From Pseudomonas donghuensis (lineage in GTDB: Bacteria; Pseudomonadota; Gammaproteobacteria; Pseudomonadales; Pseudomonadaceae), in contig NZ_JH650758.1 of assembly GCF_000259195.1 (NCBI RefSeq), positions 79,432-135,722 on the forward strand: a stretch of 56,291 bases of DNA, written 5' to 3'. Within the stretch, counting starts at the first letter, position 1. Every line of letters begins with the position of its first letter. The translations under genes and the position numbers were made by a program. This document shows positions 27,575-37,148 of the stretch, piece after piece. Under the pieces are notes generated by a model. The model ran no database searches and was not told the DNA's origin. It worked only from the letters and a program-made list of their open reading frames with translations.

Positions 27575-28507
27575 GTGAGCGACAACGCGCAAACAGGGCA
27601 TTGGCAGCTGCAAACCATCGTCGGCCAGCTGCGTGCCGCCCGCGACCAGTGGCGTAGCAGTAACGGTCGCAGCAGCGGCGAACAGGGCGGCCGCGAGCTG
27701 CCGTCACGCGAAGCCATGCGGCATATTCTCGAACAGCTGTGTGGCGCGTTGTTCCCCATGCGCCTGGGCCCGGTCGACCTGCGTGAAGAAAGCGAAGACT
27801 TCTATGTTGGCCATACCCTCGATGCCGCGCTGACCGCCTTGCTCGCCCAGGCGCGCCTGGAACTGCGCTACGTGGCGCGCCAGGGCAAACAGGCCACGGC
27901 TGAAATCGATGCCAAGGCGCTGCGCCTGATCCAGGATTTTGCCGCCGCCTTGCCGGGCCTGCGCAGCATCCTCGATACCGATGTGCTGGCGGCCTTCCAT
28001 GGTGACCCGGCGGCGCGCAGCGTTGATGAAGTGCTGCTGTGCTACCCGGGCATCCTTGCGGTGATTCACCACCGCCTGGCCCATCACCTGTACCGCGCCG
28101 GCCTGCCGTTGCTGGCACGGATCAGTTCGGAGCTGGCCCATTCGGCCACCGGCATTGACATTCACCCCGGCGCGCAGATCGGTCCGAGCTTCTTCATCGA
28201 CCACGGTACCGGTGTGGTGATCGGCGAAACGGCGATCATCGGCGAGCGGGTACGCATCTATCAGGCCGTCACCCTGGGCGCCAAGCGCTTCCCGGCGGAT
28301 GAGGACGGGCAGTTGCAGAAAGGCCATCCGCGCCACCCGATTGTCGAGGACGACGTGGTGATTTATGCCGGTGCGACTATTCTGGGACGCATCACCATCG
28401 GCAAGGGTTCGACCATCGGCGGCAACGTCTGGCTGACCCGCAGCGTGGCCCCGGGCAGCAACCTGACCCAGGCCAATCTGCAGCATGATGACGGGACCCA
28501 GAAGTAG
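27575..28507 (+). CDS. cysE: Serine O-acetyltransferase (EpsC/CysE-like)
   Basis: 310 residues. An N-terminal helical domain (about 1-180) is followed by left-handed beta-helix hexapeptide repeats: GIDIHPGAQIGPSFFIDHGTGVVIGETAIIG, then VIYAGATILGRITIGKGSTIGG. The active-site His-Asp segment FIDHGTG and the KGHPRHP motif are present. It makes O-acetylserine from serine and acetyl-CoA, the carbon acceptor for sulfide in cysteine synthesis and the signal that activates CysB. The GTG at 27575 has AGGAGAGG 5 nt before it. Being longer than E. coli CysE (273), it matches the EpsC-type accessory form. A second, housekeeping cysE elsewhere is likely. Confidence 0.87.
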   Translation: MSDNAQTGHWQLQTIVGQLRAARDQWRSSNGRSSGEQGGRELPSREAMRHILEQLCGALFPMRLGPVDLREESEDFYVGHTLDAALTALLAQARLELRYVARQGKQATAEIDAKALRLIQDFAAALPGLRSILDTDVLAAFHGDPAARSVDEVLLCYPGILAVIHHRLAHHLYRAGLPLLARISSELAHSATGIDIHPGAQIGPSFFIDHGTGVVIGETAIIGERVRIYQAVTLGAKRFPADEDGQLQKGHPRHPIVEDDVVIYAGATILGRITIGKGSTIGGNVWLTRSVAPGSNLTQANLQHDDGTQK

Positions 28508-28560
28508 GCGACCCGAAGCTTGGCTTGCGGCAACGGGTCGCATCGCGACCCCCATCCATG

Positions 28561-28588
28561 TTTAACTTGAACGCTTGTTCAAGTTAAA
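28561..28588. promoter_or_regulatory. 28-nt perfect palindrome upstream of the BCCT gene
   Basis: TTTAACTTGAAC (28561-28572), loop GCTT, GTTCAAGTTAAA (28577-28588). The arms match at 12 of 12 bases. It is AT-rich and has no T run, so an operator (TetR/BetI-like dimer site) is more likely than a terminator. Confidence 0.65.
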
Positions 28589-28627
28589 ACGGTGGTCCGC
28601 TGCCGGTGTTCAACAGGAGGAAACCCT

Positions 28628-28684
28628 TTGCTGAACCCGTTCAATCCAAGCTTCTCCCCCCTCGGCGGGGTGCACAATCGATGA
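28628..28684 (+). CDS. Possible 18-residue leader peptide coupled to the BCCT gene
   Basis: A TTG codon lies 8 nt after a strong AGGAGG (28614-28619) and opens an 18-codon frame, MLNPFNPSFSPLGGVHNR. Its TGA (28682-28684) overlaps the ATG of the BCCT gene (28681-28683). The BCCT start itself has no good ribosome site, so ribosomes finishing this peptide could restart there. It might instead mark a frameshift in an older, longer N-terminus. Expression is unproven. Confidence 0.4.
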   Translation: MLNPFNPSFSPLGGVHNR

Positions 28685-30681
28685 GTGCACCCAGCCCCGT
28701 CTCCAGCGGCAAGATCCGCATGAACCCGCCGGTTTTCTACTTCGCGGCAAGCTTTATCCTGATATTCGGCCTGGTGGTCATCAGCAATCCGCAAGCGGCC
28801 GGCGAGTGGTTGCTGGCAGCGCAGAACTGGGCGGCCAACACCGTTGGCTGGTACTACATGCTGGCGATGACGCTGTATCTGGTCTTCGTGGTGGTCACCG
28901 CCTTGTCTGGCTACGGCAAGATCAAGCTCGGTGCCGACCACGACGAGCCCGAGTTCAGCTACCTGTCCTGGGCCGGCATGCTGTTCGCAGCGGGTATCAG
29001 CATTACCCTGTTCTTCTTCTGCGTCTCCGAACCCCTGACGCACATGCTCCAGCCGCCGCAAGGCGAGGCCGGCACGGTCGAGGCCGGGCGCCAGGCGATG
29101 CAGTTGCTGTTCCTGCACTGGGGCCTGCATGGCTGGGGGGTGTTCGCGTTTGTCGGCATGGCCCTGGCCTATTTCGCCTACCGGCATAACTTGCCGCTGG
29201 CCCTGCGCTCGGCGTTGTATCCGTTGATCGGCAAGCGCATCAACGGCCCGATCGGCTATGCCGTGGACGGCTTCGGCATCATCGCCACGGTGTTCGGCCT
29301 GGGCGCCGACATGGGCTTTGGCGTGTTGCACCTCAATTCGGGCCTCGACTACCTGTTCGGCGTGCCCCATACCCAGTGGGTGCAGGTGATCCTCATCACC
29401 CTGATGATGGGCGCGGCGGTCGCCGTGGCAGTTGCCGGGGTCGAGAAGGGCGTGCGGGTGATGTCCGATATCAACATGTTCCTGGCCTGCGCGCTGCTGC
29501 TGTTCGTGTTGTTCGCCGGGCCCACCCAGCACCTGTTCAACACCTTGATCCAGAACCTCGGCGACTACCTCGGCGCCTTGCCGCGCAAGAGCTTCGATGT
29601 CTATGCCTACAACCAGGCCAATGAGTGGCTGGGTGGCTGGACCGTGTTCTACTGGGCCTGGTGGATTGCCTGGGCGCCGTTTGTCGGCCTGTTCATCGCG
29701 CGGATTTCCCGCGGCCGGACCATTCGCGAGTTCGTCTTCGGCGTGCTGCTGATCCCGCTGGGCTTCACCCTGGCGTGGATGTCGATCTTCGGCAACAGCG
29801 CCATCTCCCAGGTGCTCGACCACGGCATGACCGCGCTGGGGCAATCGGCCCTCGACAACCCGTCGATGACCCTTTACCTGCTGCTGGAAACCTACCCGTG
29901 GAGCAAGGCGGTGATTGCCGTCACGGTGTTTATCAGCTTCGTGTTCTTCGTTACCTCCGCCGACTCCGGCACCGTAGTGCTCTCGACCCTCTCGGCCAAG
30001 GGCGGCAACGCCGACGAAGATGGGCCGAACTGGCTGCGGGTGTTCTGGGGCGCGATGACCGCGCTGGTTACCAGCGCCCTGCTGTTTGCCGGCAGTATCG
30101 ATTCGCTGAAGTCGGCGGTGGTGCTCACCTCGCTGCCGTTCTCGGTGATCCTGCTGTTGATGATGTGGGGGCTGCACAAGGCGTTCTACCTGGAGTCGCA
30201 ACGCCAGATTGCCCAGCTGCATTCGCTGGCGCCGTTCGCCAACTCACGGCGTGGCCGCGGCGGCTGGCGTCAGCGCTTGAGCCAGGCCGTGCATTTCCCG
30301 TCACGCGATGAGGTGTACCGCTTCATGGATGACGTGGTGCGTCCGGCGATTGCCGAGGTGACTGAAGTGTTTGGCGAGAAGGGCCTGCATGTCATCACCC
30401 AGGAGGATCCGAGCCACGACAACGTCAGTTTGAAGATCGGCCATGGTGAAGAGCAGCCGTTCATTTACCAGGTGCAGATGCGCGGTTACTTCACACCGTC
30501 CTTTGCCTTGGGCGGCCTGGGTACCCAGGAGCTGAAGAATCGCCGCTACTACCGTGCCGAAGTGCACCTGAGCGAAGGCAGCCAGGATTACGACCTGGTT
30601 GGCTACAGCAAGGAGCAGATCATCAACGACATCCTCGATCAGTACGAGCGGCATATGCAGTTCTTGCATCTGGTGCGTTGA
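28681..30681 (+). CDS. betT: BCCT-family transporter (BetT-like)
   Basis: 666 residues with the 12-segment betaine/choline/carnitine transporter core, starting at MNPPVFYFAASFILIFGLVV. The family signature region is GGWTVFYWAWWIAWAPFVGLFIARISRGRTIREFV near 318-353. A long hydrophilic C-terminal tail of about 150 residues is typical of BetT-type choline carriers and their osmotic control. The start at 28681 is chosen by protein homology. It lacks its own ribosome site and overlaps a possible leader peptide stop. Placement next to tauABCD in a sulfur island leaves open a sulfur-containing substrate such as a sulfonium or sulfonate compound (inference). Confidence 0.85.
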   Translation: MSAPSPVSSGKIRMNPPVFYFAASFILIFGLVVISNPQAAGEWLLAAQNWAANTVGWYYMLAMTLYLVFVVVTALSGYGKIKLGADHDEPEFSYLSWAGMLFAAGISITLFFFCVSEPLTHMLQPPQGEAGTVEAGRQAMQLLFLHWGLHGWGVFAFVGMALAYFAYRHNLPLALRSALYPLIGKRINGPIGYAVDGFGIIATVFGLGADMGFGVLHLNSGLDYLFGVPHTQWVQVILITLMMGAAVAVAVAGVEKGVRVMSDINMFLACALLLFVLFAGPTQHLFNTLIQNLGDYLGALPRKSFDVYAYNQANEWLGGWTVFYWAWWIAWAPFVGLFIARISRGRTIREFVFGVLLIPLGFTLAWMSIFGNSAISQVLDHGMTALGQSALDNPSMTLYLLLETYPWSKAVIAVTVFISFVFFVTSADSGTVVLSTLSAKGGNADEDGPNWLRVFWGAMTALVTSALLFAGSIDSLKSAVVLTSLPFSVILLLMMWGLHKAFYLESQRQIAQLHSLAPFANSRRGRGGWRQRLSQAVHFPSRDEVYRFMDDVVRPAIAEVTEVFGEKGLHVITQEDPSHDNVSLKIGHGEEQPFIYQVQMRGYFTPSFALGGLGTQELKNRRYYRAEVHLSEGSQDYDLVGYSKEQIINDILDQYERHMQFLHLVR

Positions 30682-30694
30682 TTTCTCTGGCCTC

Positions 30695-30748
30695 ATCGCT
30701 GGCAAGCCAGCGCCCACAGGGTTTTGTGGGCGCTGGCTTGCCAGCGAT
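30695..30748. repeat. REP pair (family 1, variant)
   Basis: Perfect 24-nt arms (30695-30718 and 30725-30748) with only 6 nt between them. Both arms carry GCGCCC/GGGCGC instead of GCTCCC/GGGAGC, a paired change that keeps the stem. It lies between the convergent betT and tauD genes. Confidence 0.9.
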
Positions 30749-30768
30749 GGTAGCGCCGCGATGGATCT

Positions 30769-31602
30769 TTAAAACGGCGCATCCCCCAGAATCGTCGCCC
30801 GGTGCATCACCCGCCGCGTCGGCCGGTAGTCGTCCACTGCGTAATGCTGGGTCACGCGGTTATCCCAGAACGCCACGTCGTTTTCCTGCCAGCGCCAGCG
30901 AATGGTGAACTCCGGGCGGGTCGCGTGAGCGAACAGCAGCTTGAGAATCGCCTCGCTTTCAGCCTCGCTCAGTTCATTGATGCGGGTGGTGAAGCCGTCG
31001 TTGACGAACAGCGCCTTGCGTCCGTTCACCGGGTGGGTACGGATCACCGGGTGCGACAGCGGTGGGTTGTTGCGCCGCGCCGCTTCCCAGCGCGCCAGAT
31101 CTTCCGGGGTGGTGCCGAAGCGCTCCAGCGGGAACGACTTGGTGAAGTCGTGGGTCGCGGTGAGGCCGGCGAGCAGCTGCTGCAGCGGTGCCGACAGCGC
31201 CTCATAGGCAGCTATGCCACTGGCCCACAAAGTGTCGCCGCCGTAGGCCGGCAGTTGCTTGGCGCTGAGCACCGCACCCAGTGCCGGGGTCGGCAGGAAG
31301 GTCACATCGGTGTGCCAGATGGCGTTGTCGCGCACGTCGGTGACGGCGGTGTCGAGCACCAGCACCTGTGGCGTTTCCGGCACATTCGGGTAGATCGGGT
31401 GGATATGCAGGTCGCCAAAACGGGCGGCAAATTCGGCCTGTTGCTGTGGGTTGATCGGCTGGTCGCGGAAGAACAGCACCTGGTGCTTGAGCAGCGCCTG
31501 TTCGATGGCGTCGCGTTGTTCTTGGCTGATTTCGCGGCTGAGGTCGATGCCGCTGATGTGTGCGCCGAGGGCAGGGCTCAGCGGGGTAATGGTCAGGCTC
31601 AT
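30769..31602 (-). CDS. tauD: Taurine dioxygenase (Fe(II)/2-oxoglutarate dependent)
   Basis: 277 residues, TauD/TfdA family at the usual length (E. coli 283). Iron ligands are H97 and D99 in IWHTDVTF and H253 in NRVTQHYA; the 2-oxoglutarate-binding arginine is in the [12 protein letters not shown] tail. It hydroxylates taurine to release sulfite and aminoacetaldehyde in the cytoplasm. It is the last gene of the leftward tauABCD operon, 19 bp after tauC. All key residues are present, so it should be active. Confidence 0.94.
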   Translation of the reverse strand: MSLTITPLSPALGAHISGIDLSREISQEQRDAIEQALLKHQVLFFRDQPINPQQQAEFAARFGDLHIHPIYPNVPETPQVLVLDTAVTDVRDNAIWHTDVTFLPTPALGAVLSAKQLPAYGGDTLWASGIAAYEALSAPLQQLLAGLTATHDFTKSFPLERFGTTPEDLARWEAARRNNPPLSHPVIRTHPVNGRKALFVNDGFTTRINELSEAESEAILKLLFAHATRPEFTIRWRWQENDVAFWDNRVTQHYAVDDYRPTRRVMHRATILGDAPF

Positions 31603-31621
31603 GGTTGTTCTCTATCCGTTG

Positions 31622-32461
31622 TCAATGGCTCTGGCCGTGCCAGGGCACCAGCTTGCGCTGCAGGGCACGCAAGCTCATCTCCAGGGCGAAGGCAATCAAG
31701 GCGATCACCAGGATGCCCAGCACCACCACGTCGGTTACCAGGAACTGCGCGGCCGACTGGACCATGAACCCCAGGCCGCTGGTGGCGGCGATCAGCTCGG
31801 CCGCCACCAGGGTCGACCAGCCAACACCCAGGCCGATGCGCACACCGGTAAGAATGTCGGGCAGGGCGCTGGGCAGGATCACATGGCGAATCAACTGCCA
31901 GCGCGTGGCCCCCAGCGACTGCGCGGCGCGCAGTTTGGTCGGGTCGACGGTACGCACGCCGGTAGCGGTGGCAATGGCGATCGGGGCGAAGATCGCCAGG
32001 TAGATCAGCAGCACCTTCGACAGCTCGCCAATGCCGCACCAGATCACGATCAGCGGCAGGTAAGCCAAGGGCGGAATCGGCCGGTAGAACTCGATCAGCG
32101 GGTCGAGAATGCCGCGGGCAATGCGGTTGTGGCCGATGGCGATACCAATCGGAATCGCCGTGACGATCGCCGCACCGAGAGCCAGGCCGATACGTTGCAG
32201 GCTGGCACCCAGGTGCTGCCACAAGGTTGATTCCATGTAGCCCTGGGTCAGCAGCAACCAGGCCTTGCTCAACACCGCTGCGGGTGAGGGCAGGAACAGC
32301 GGCTCGATCCATTCGGCGGCGGTGACCGCCCACCACAGCAACAGCAGTGTGGCCAGGGTCAGGCCGCTGATCCAGCGGGTGTTCAGGCTGCGCCGGAGTG
32401 TGCTCGGCGCGATTTGGCTGGTGGCACGTTTGGCCGCGACCGGGACATCCAGGCTGCTCAT
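31622..32461 (-). CDS. tauC: Taurine ABC transporter permease
   Basis: 279 residues of the SsuC/TauC permease family with six predicted membrane segments. The coupling loop reads [30 protein letters not shown] charged N-terminus of about 30 residues precedes the first span ([19 protein letters not shown]). It forms the inner-membrane pore of the taurine importer. The start overlaps the tauB stop by 4 nt (ATGA). Confidence 0.92.
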   Translation of the reverse strand: MSSLDVPVAAKRATSQIAPSTLRRSLNTRWISGLTLATLLLLWWAVTAAEWIEPLFLPSPAAVLSKAWLLLTQGYMESTLWQHLGASLQRIGLALGAAIVTAIPIGIAIGHNRIARGILDPLIEFYRPIPPLAYLPLIVIWCGIGELSKVLLIYLAIFAPIAIATATGVRTVDPTKLRAAQSLGATRWQLIRHVILPSALPDILTGVRIGLGVGWSTLVAAELIAATSGLGFMVQSAAQFLVTDVVVLGILVIALIAFALEMSLRALQRKLVPWHGQSH

Positions 32462-33252
32462 GCGAACTCCTGCCGCGTAACGGCACTGCGTTGGGAGAAC
32501 ACCCGGGCCAGCACGTGCTCGCGGGTTTCGATAAAGCGCGGATCGGACTTGATCGCGCGGGCTGATTCACCAGCGCTGTAGCGCTGGCCGAAATCCAATT
32601 GCAGGCGTTCGACGATCTGCCCAGGGTTCGGGGCCAGCAACACCAGTTCGGTGGCGAGGAACACCGCCTCTTCAATGTCGTGGGTAATCAGGAACACCGG
32701 CTTGGCGGTACGCTGCCAGACCTGCAACAGCAACTCCTGCATCTGTTCGCGGGTAAAGGCATCCAGCGCGCCGAACGGCTCGTCCATCAGCAGTACCCGC
32801 GGGTCGGCAGCCAGGGCCCGGGCCAGGCCCACGCGCTGCTTCTGGCCTCCGGACAACTGCCAGATCCGCCGGTTGGCAAACTCCGCCAGGTCGACCAGGG
32901 CGAGCATCTCGCGGGCCTTGCTTTCCCTCACGGCACGCGGCACCCCGGCCAGCTCCAGGCCGAAGGCGACGTTGGCCAGCACGTCTTGCCAGGGCAGCAG
33001 CGCATCGTCCTGGAACACCACGCCGCGCTCGGCGCCGGGGCCTTGCACCGGTACGCCGTCGAGGGTGATGCGGCCGCTGCTGGGCGCCACGAAACCGGCA
33101 ATCAGGTTGAGCAACGAGGTCTTGCCGCTGCCCGAAGGGCCGAGGGCCACCAGCAATTGCTGCGGGCCCAGGCTCAGGTTGATATCGGCCAGCACCGGCT
33201 CGGCCGCGCCGGGGTACTGTGCGCTGATGCGCTCCAGTTGTAACAGGGCCAT
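32458..33252 (-). CDS. tauB: Taurine ABC transporter ATP-binding protein
   Basis: 264 residues. Walker A is GPSGSGKTS, with the Q-loop in [14 protein letters not shown], the signature [15 protein letters not shown], Walker [16 protein letters not shown] and the H-loop [10 protein letters not shown]. The DALLPW segment after the Q-loop is characteristic of the nitrate/sulfonate/taurine ATPase group. It powers TauC. A GGAG ribosome site precedes the ATG, and the gene lies 15 bp downstream of tauA. Confidence 0.93.
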   Translation of the reverse strand: MALLQLERISAQYPGAAEPVLADINLSLGPQQLLVALGPSGSGKTSLLNLIAGFVAPSSGRITLDGVPVQGPGAERGVVFQDDALLPWQDVLANVAFGLELAGVPRAVRESKAREMLALVDLAEFANRRIWQLSGGQKQRVGLARALAADPRVLLMDEPFGALDAFTREQMQELLLQVWQRTAKPVFLITHDIEEAVFLATELVLLAPNPGQIVERLQLDFGQRYSAGESARAIKSDPRFIETREHVLARVFSQRSAVTRQEFA

Positions 33253-33267
33253 GGTCTGCTCCGAGTC

Positions 33268-34245
33268 TCAGTTGGCGATGAATTTGGCGCTGACGTAGGG
33301 CGCGTAGTCCGGCAGCACCGCTTCGACCTTGCCTTGCTCCTTGAGGAAGGTGGCGGTGTCGGTGATCGCCTGGGTGGTCGGTGCGCCCAGCGCTGCAACC
33401 TGGTCGGCGGCCAGCGGGAACACGTTGCCTTGCAGCAGGCCGGGGATGTCAGCCGCCTTGGCGCCAGAGAGCTTCACCAGCTTGTCGACGTTGCTCTTGT
33501 TCGCCAGCCACGCTTGCGGGTCTTTGCGGTAGTCGGCGTAGGCATCCAGGGTGACCTTGGCGAAGGCCTTGACGATCTCCGGGTGCTTGGCGGCGAAGTC
33601 CTTGCGCACGATCCAGGCGTCAAAGGTCGGTGCGCCTTTCGCGGCCAGCTCACCGGAGGTGATCAGCACCTTGCCGTTTTCCTTGGCCACGCCCAGGGCC
33701 GGGTCCCAGACGTAGGTGGCGTCGATGTCGCCGCGCTTCCAGGCGGCGATGATTGCCGGTGGTGCGAGGTTGAGGATCTGCACCTTGGCCGGGTCGATGT
33801 TCCATTGCTTGAGCGCGGCCAGCAGGCTGTAGTGACCGGTGGATACGAACGGCACGGCGATCTTCTTGCCGATCAGGTCCTGCGGCGAATTGATGCCGGC
33901 ACCATCGCGGGCGACCAGGGCTTCGGCGGCGCCGATCTGGGTCGCAATCAGGAAGGTTTCCACCGGCAGCTTGCGGGTCGCGGCAGCGGCCAGCGGGCTG
34001 GAACCGAGGGAGCCGATCTGCACATCGCCAGAGGCCACGGCGGTGATCACGTCGGCGCCGCTGTCGAACTTGCGCCAGTCGATGTCAGCCTTGCTGGTTT
34101 TCTCGTAGGTACCGTCGACCTGGGCGACTTTCGCCGGGTCCACGGTGGTCTGGTAGGCCACCGTCAGGTCGGCCGCCTGGGCAAACCAGCTGGTGCCGGC
34201 CAGGGTCAGGGCGGCGAACAGGCGCAGGGGAGCATGCAGGGTCAT
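33268..34245 (-). CDS. tauA: Taurine periplasmic binding protein
   Basis: 325 residues, SsuA/TauA-like. The signal peptide MTLHAPLRLFAALTLAGTSWFAQA is cleaved after AQA. The mature N-terminus reads ADLTVAYQTTVDPAKVAQVDG, with QIGSLGSSPLAAAATR and VWDPALGVAKENGKVLITSGEL further on, all typical of TauA. It captures taurine in the periplasm. The ATG has AAGGAG 7 nt upstream. It is first in tauABCD, transcribed leftward from an AT-rich region that resembles the promoter region of the sfnB-like operon. Confidence 0.93.
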   Translation of the reverse strand: MTLHAPLRLFAALTLAGTSWFAQAADLTVAYQTTVDPAKVAQVDGTYEKTSKADIDWRKFDSGADVITAVASGDVQIGSLGSSPLAAAATRKLPVETFLIATQIGAAEALVARDGAGINSPQDLIGKKIAVPFVSTGHYSLLAALKQWNIDPAKVQILNLAPPAIIAAWKRGDIDATYVWDPALGVAKENGKVLITSGELAAKGAPTFDAWIVRKDFAAKHPEIVKAFAKVTLDAYADYRKDPQAWLANKSNVDKLVKLSGAKAADIPGLLQGNVFPLAADQVAALGAPTTQAITDTATFLKEQGKVEAVLPDYAPYVSAKFIAN

Positions 34246-34798
34246 GGTGAACTCCTTGTCAGGCGGGCGGTTGTGTTGGGGTGAAATAAGACTAGATGAT
34301 CTAAGAAAGTTAAAATAAATAACTTTTTTGCATTAGCTTAGGAGCCAATTGATTTAAGGCTCTGGGAAGGTGCTGGCTTCATCGGCCTGGGCGCCAAACG
34401 TGATGCTGGTCAAGGCCGGGGCACAGGGGAAAGGCAATGATGGTCGGGCCATGGGGCTGCCCTGCCGAAAGGGGACGGTTCGACAAAGCTATGCGGTCTA
34501 AAAAGCCGCTTCCCAATACCCTTTAGGAATTAGCTTAGGTGCCGATAACGGCAGCGGAGAAAAATTTGGATCATATTCCGCAATAATCTGAAAAATTACG
34601 AAATAAGTCTTTTTGGATTTATACGATTGTCATTATCCTTCACCCCCACCGTTGGCGCATTAGACCAAAGTAGTGAAATGAATGGTTACGATTGACTAGA
34701 CGGTCACCCTTTGGTGCTAATCGCCAATCGACGTCGAGCGGGACACAAAGATCCTGCCGTAAGCGACACACAAGAATTAGAACGTAGAGGAGCAAAAC
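34246..34798. promoter_or_regulatory. Divergent control region tauA / OprD-family porin (553 bp)
   Basis: No gene is visible. Three items stand out. First, an AT-rich stretch with an 11-bp palindrome TAGATGATCTA (34293-34303) and an inverted repeat AAAGTTA/TAACTTT (34306-34312, 34320-34326), probably the tau promoter. Second, a 15-nt direct repeat ATTAGCTTAGGAGCC (34332-34346) and ATTAGCTTAGGTGCC (34529-34543), 197 bp apart. Third, an AT-rich segment about 34558-34640 that probably contains the porin promoter; the porin message would have a long 5' leader. Confidence 0.5.
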
Positions 34799-36130
34799 AT
34801 GTACAAGTCCACCTTGGCACTTGCCGTGGCCGTTGGGGTTCTGGCCCAGCAAGCGGGTGCTGCCGGTTTCGTTGAAGACAGCAAGCTGTCGCTCAGTTCC
34901 CGCACCATGTATTTCGATAATGATGACCGTGAGACCGGTGGTTCCAGCAGCCGCGAGTCTGGTCAAGGTTTCAAGCTCGACTACATCTCGGGCTTCACCG
35001 AAGGTACCGTAGGCTTTGGTGTCGATGCACAAGCGCTGTGGGGTATTCATCTGGATGGTGGCCGTGGTCATCACCCGAATAACAGCACCTTCTTCCCTAG
35101 CGACACCGATGGCTCGGCTGTTGATCAGTGGGCGCGGATCGGTGCTAACGCCAAAGCGCGTTTCTCGAAAACCGAAGCTCATTTCGGTAGCGCCCTGGCA
35201 CCTAACCTGCCAATCCTCGTCGCGAACGATGGCCGTCTGCTGCCGCAAACGTTTGAAGGTGGCACCATCCAGTCGAAGGAAATCGACAACCTGACCCTGA
35301 ACGCCGGTCAGTTGACCCACGCCATGGGGCGTGCGTCGAGCAACCGTACTGGTCTGGCCGTTGCCGGTGGTACCCAGGATAGCAACAAGTTCCAGTTCGC
35401 CGGTGGCGACTGGAAGGTCACCAAAGAACTGACCCTGCAGTACTACTACGCGAACCTGGAAGACTACTACAAGCAGCACTTCCTGGGTCTGACTCATGTG
35501 TTCCCGATTGCTGACGACCAATCCTTCAAAACCGACCTGCGCTACTTCGACAGCCGCAGCGACGGCGCGAACGGAGACGCCACTCACTTCTTCAGCAACA
35601 ACGGCGGTTATGCCAAGAACGCTGGCGAGGTCGATAACAAGACTTGGAGCGCCATCTTCACCTACACCCTGGGCGGTCACTCGTTCCTGCTCGGCCATCA
35701 ACAGGTCGGCGATGACGGTGGTTTCGTCTACCTGGGCCAAGGTGATGTCGTAGATGGCCGCAATCGCAACGAAGGCAACGGCGGTTCGAGCTTCTACCTG
35801 TTCACTGACAGCATGATCAACTCCTTTGTCCGTGCTGGAGAGAACACCACTTTCGGTCAGTACGCGTATGATTTCGCACGACTGGGCGTGCCAGGCCTGA
35901 AGGCGTCGGTCAACTACCTGCGCGGTGATGACGTTCGCTATAAGTCCGGCAACGGTACTTATGACGAGTGGGAGCGCGACGCGCGTGTCGACTACGTCAT
36001 TCAGGAAGGCACCTTTAAAGGCCTGGGCGCCAGTCTGCGTCATGGTGTCTACCGTGGTGAGGGTTCCGAGTCCGCTCGCGACCAGGATCAGACCCGCCTG
36101 ATCTTCAACTACACTTACAACTTCATGTAA
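34799..36130 (+). CDS. oprE: OprD-family outer-membrane porin (OprE-like)
   Basis: 443 residues. The signal peptide MYKSTLALAVAVGVLAQQAGA is cleaved after AGA. The mature start FVEDSKLSLSSRTMYFDNDDRE and the closing aromatic LIFNYTYNFM are hallmarks of OprD-type 18-strand beta-barrels; the terminal Met after Phe is usual in this family. GVDAQALWGIHLDGG and LTLNAGQLTHAMGRAS are OprE/OprD core segments. It would let small solutes cross the outer membrane. Between tau and ssu genes it may admit sulfonates or sulfate esters (inference). GAGG precedes the ATG, and a clear terminator follows. Confidence 0.87.
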   Translation: MYKSTLALAVAVGVLAQQAGAAGFVEDSKLSLSSRTMYFDNDDRETGGSSSRESGQGFKLDYISGFTEGTVGFGVDAQALWGIHLDGGRGHHPNNSTFFPSDTDGSAVDQWARIGANAKARFSKTEAHFGSALAPNLPILVANDGRLLPQTFEGGTIQSKEIDNLTLNAGQLTHAMGRASSNRTGLAVAGGTQDSNKFQFAGGDWKVTKELTLQYYYANLEDYYKQHFLGLTHVFPIADDQSFKTDLRYFDSRSDGANGDATHFFSNNGGYAKNAGEVDNKTWSAIFTYTLGGHSFLLGHQQVGDDGGFVYLGQGDVVDGRNRNEGNGGSSFYLFTDSMINSFVRAGENTTFGQYAYDFARLGVPGLKASVNYLRGDDVRYKSGNGTYDEWERDARVDYVIQEGTFKGLGASLRHGVYRGEGSESARDQDQTRLIFNYTYNFM

Positions 36131-36147
36131 GTCGGGTTGAAACGAGA

Positions 36148-36174
36148 GCCTCGCCCAGTGCGAGGCTTTTTTTT
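36148..36174 (+). terminator. Rho-independent terminator of the porin gene
   Basis: Stem GCCTCGC (36148-36154) / GCGAGGC (36160-36166) with a 5-nt loop, then eight T. Confidence 0.95.
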
Positions 36175-36287
36175 GCCTGCACCAGATTAGATTTATTGGT
36201 TATAAATAAATCGATATTTATTCTTTTTGATTTTACAACGAAGCAGGCACAGTGAAGCCATAACGAACTCAGCCAAGGAGCCGCACC
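36175..36287 (+). promoter_or_regulatory. AT-rich promoter region of lsfA
   Basis: The stretch from about 36186 to 36238 is very AT-rich and contains AATAAAT (36205-36211) and ATTTATT (36216-36222) as an inverted repeat around CGAT. It precedes the sulfate-starvation peroxiredoxin gene and is probably its promoter and regulator site. Confidence 0.5.
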
Positions 36288-36926
<639 letters not shown>

Positions 36927-36949
36927 TCTTTAGCCATAGCAGGGATTTT

Positions 36950-36972
36950 GGGCCGTTTACGGCCCTTTTTTT
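36950..36972 (+). terminator. Rho-independent terminator of lsfA
   Basis: GGGCCG (36950-36955), loop TTTA, CGGCCC (36960-36965), followed by seven T. This separates lsfA from the ssu operon. Confidence 0.93.
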
Positions 36973-36985
36973 ATTGCCCCAAGAC

Positions 36986-37011
36986 CTGTAGGCGCGGGCT
37001 TGCCCCGCGAT
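36986..37011. repeat. Orphan REP (family 2)
   Basis: A single hairpin CGCGGG/CCCGCG (36993-36998, 37004-37009) within GTAGGCGCGGGCTTGCCCCG, continuing CGAT. It matches 23 of 24 bases with the reverse complement of the right arm of the pair at 54983-55072. Confidence 0.75.
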
Positions 37012-37148
37012 GCACTTATAGGTCAACAAGGAATAAACAAATGAAAAAATATGATTTATGGATATATATGTCGAGCTGTTAAGGTCACTCCACTCCAGCG
37101 AGAACTTCAACTCGCGGCCCTCTAGAACACGATCAAGGATGCGTTCCA
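37012..37148 (+). promoter_or_regulatory. AT-rich promoter region of the ssu operon
   Basis: About 37013-37080 is AT-rich (AAGGAATAAACAAATG, then TATGGATATATATG) between the orphan REP and ssuE. No gene is seen. It probably contains the sulfur-starvation promoter of ssuEADCBF. Confidence 0.5.
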
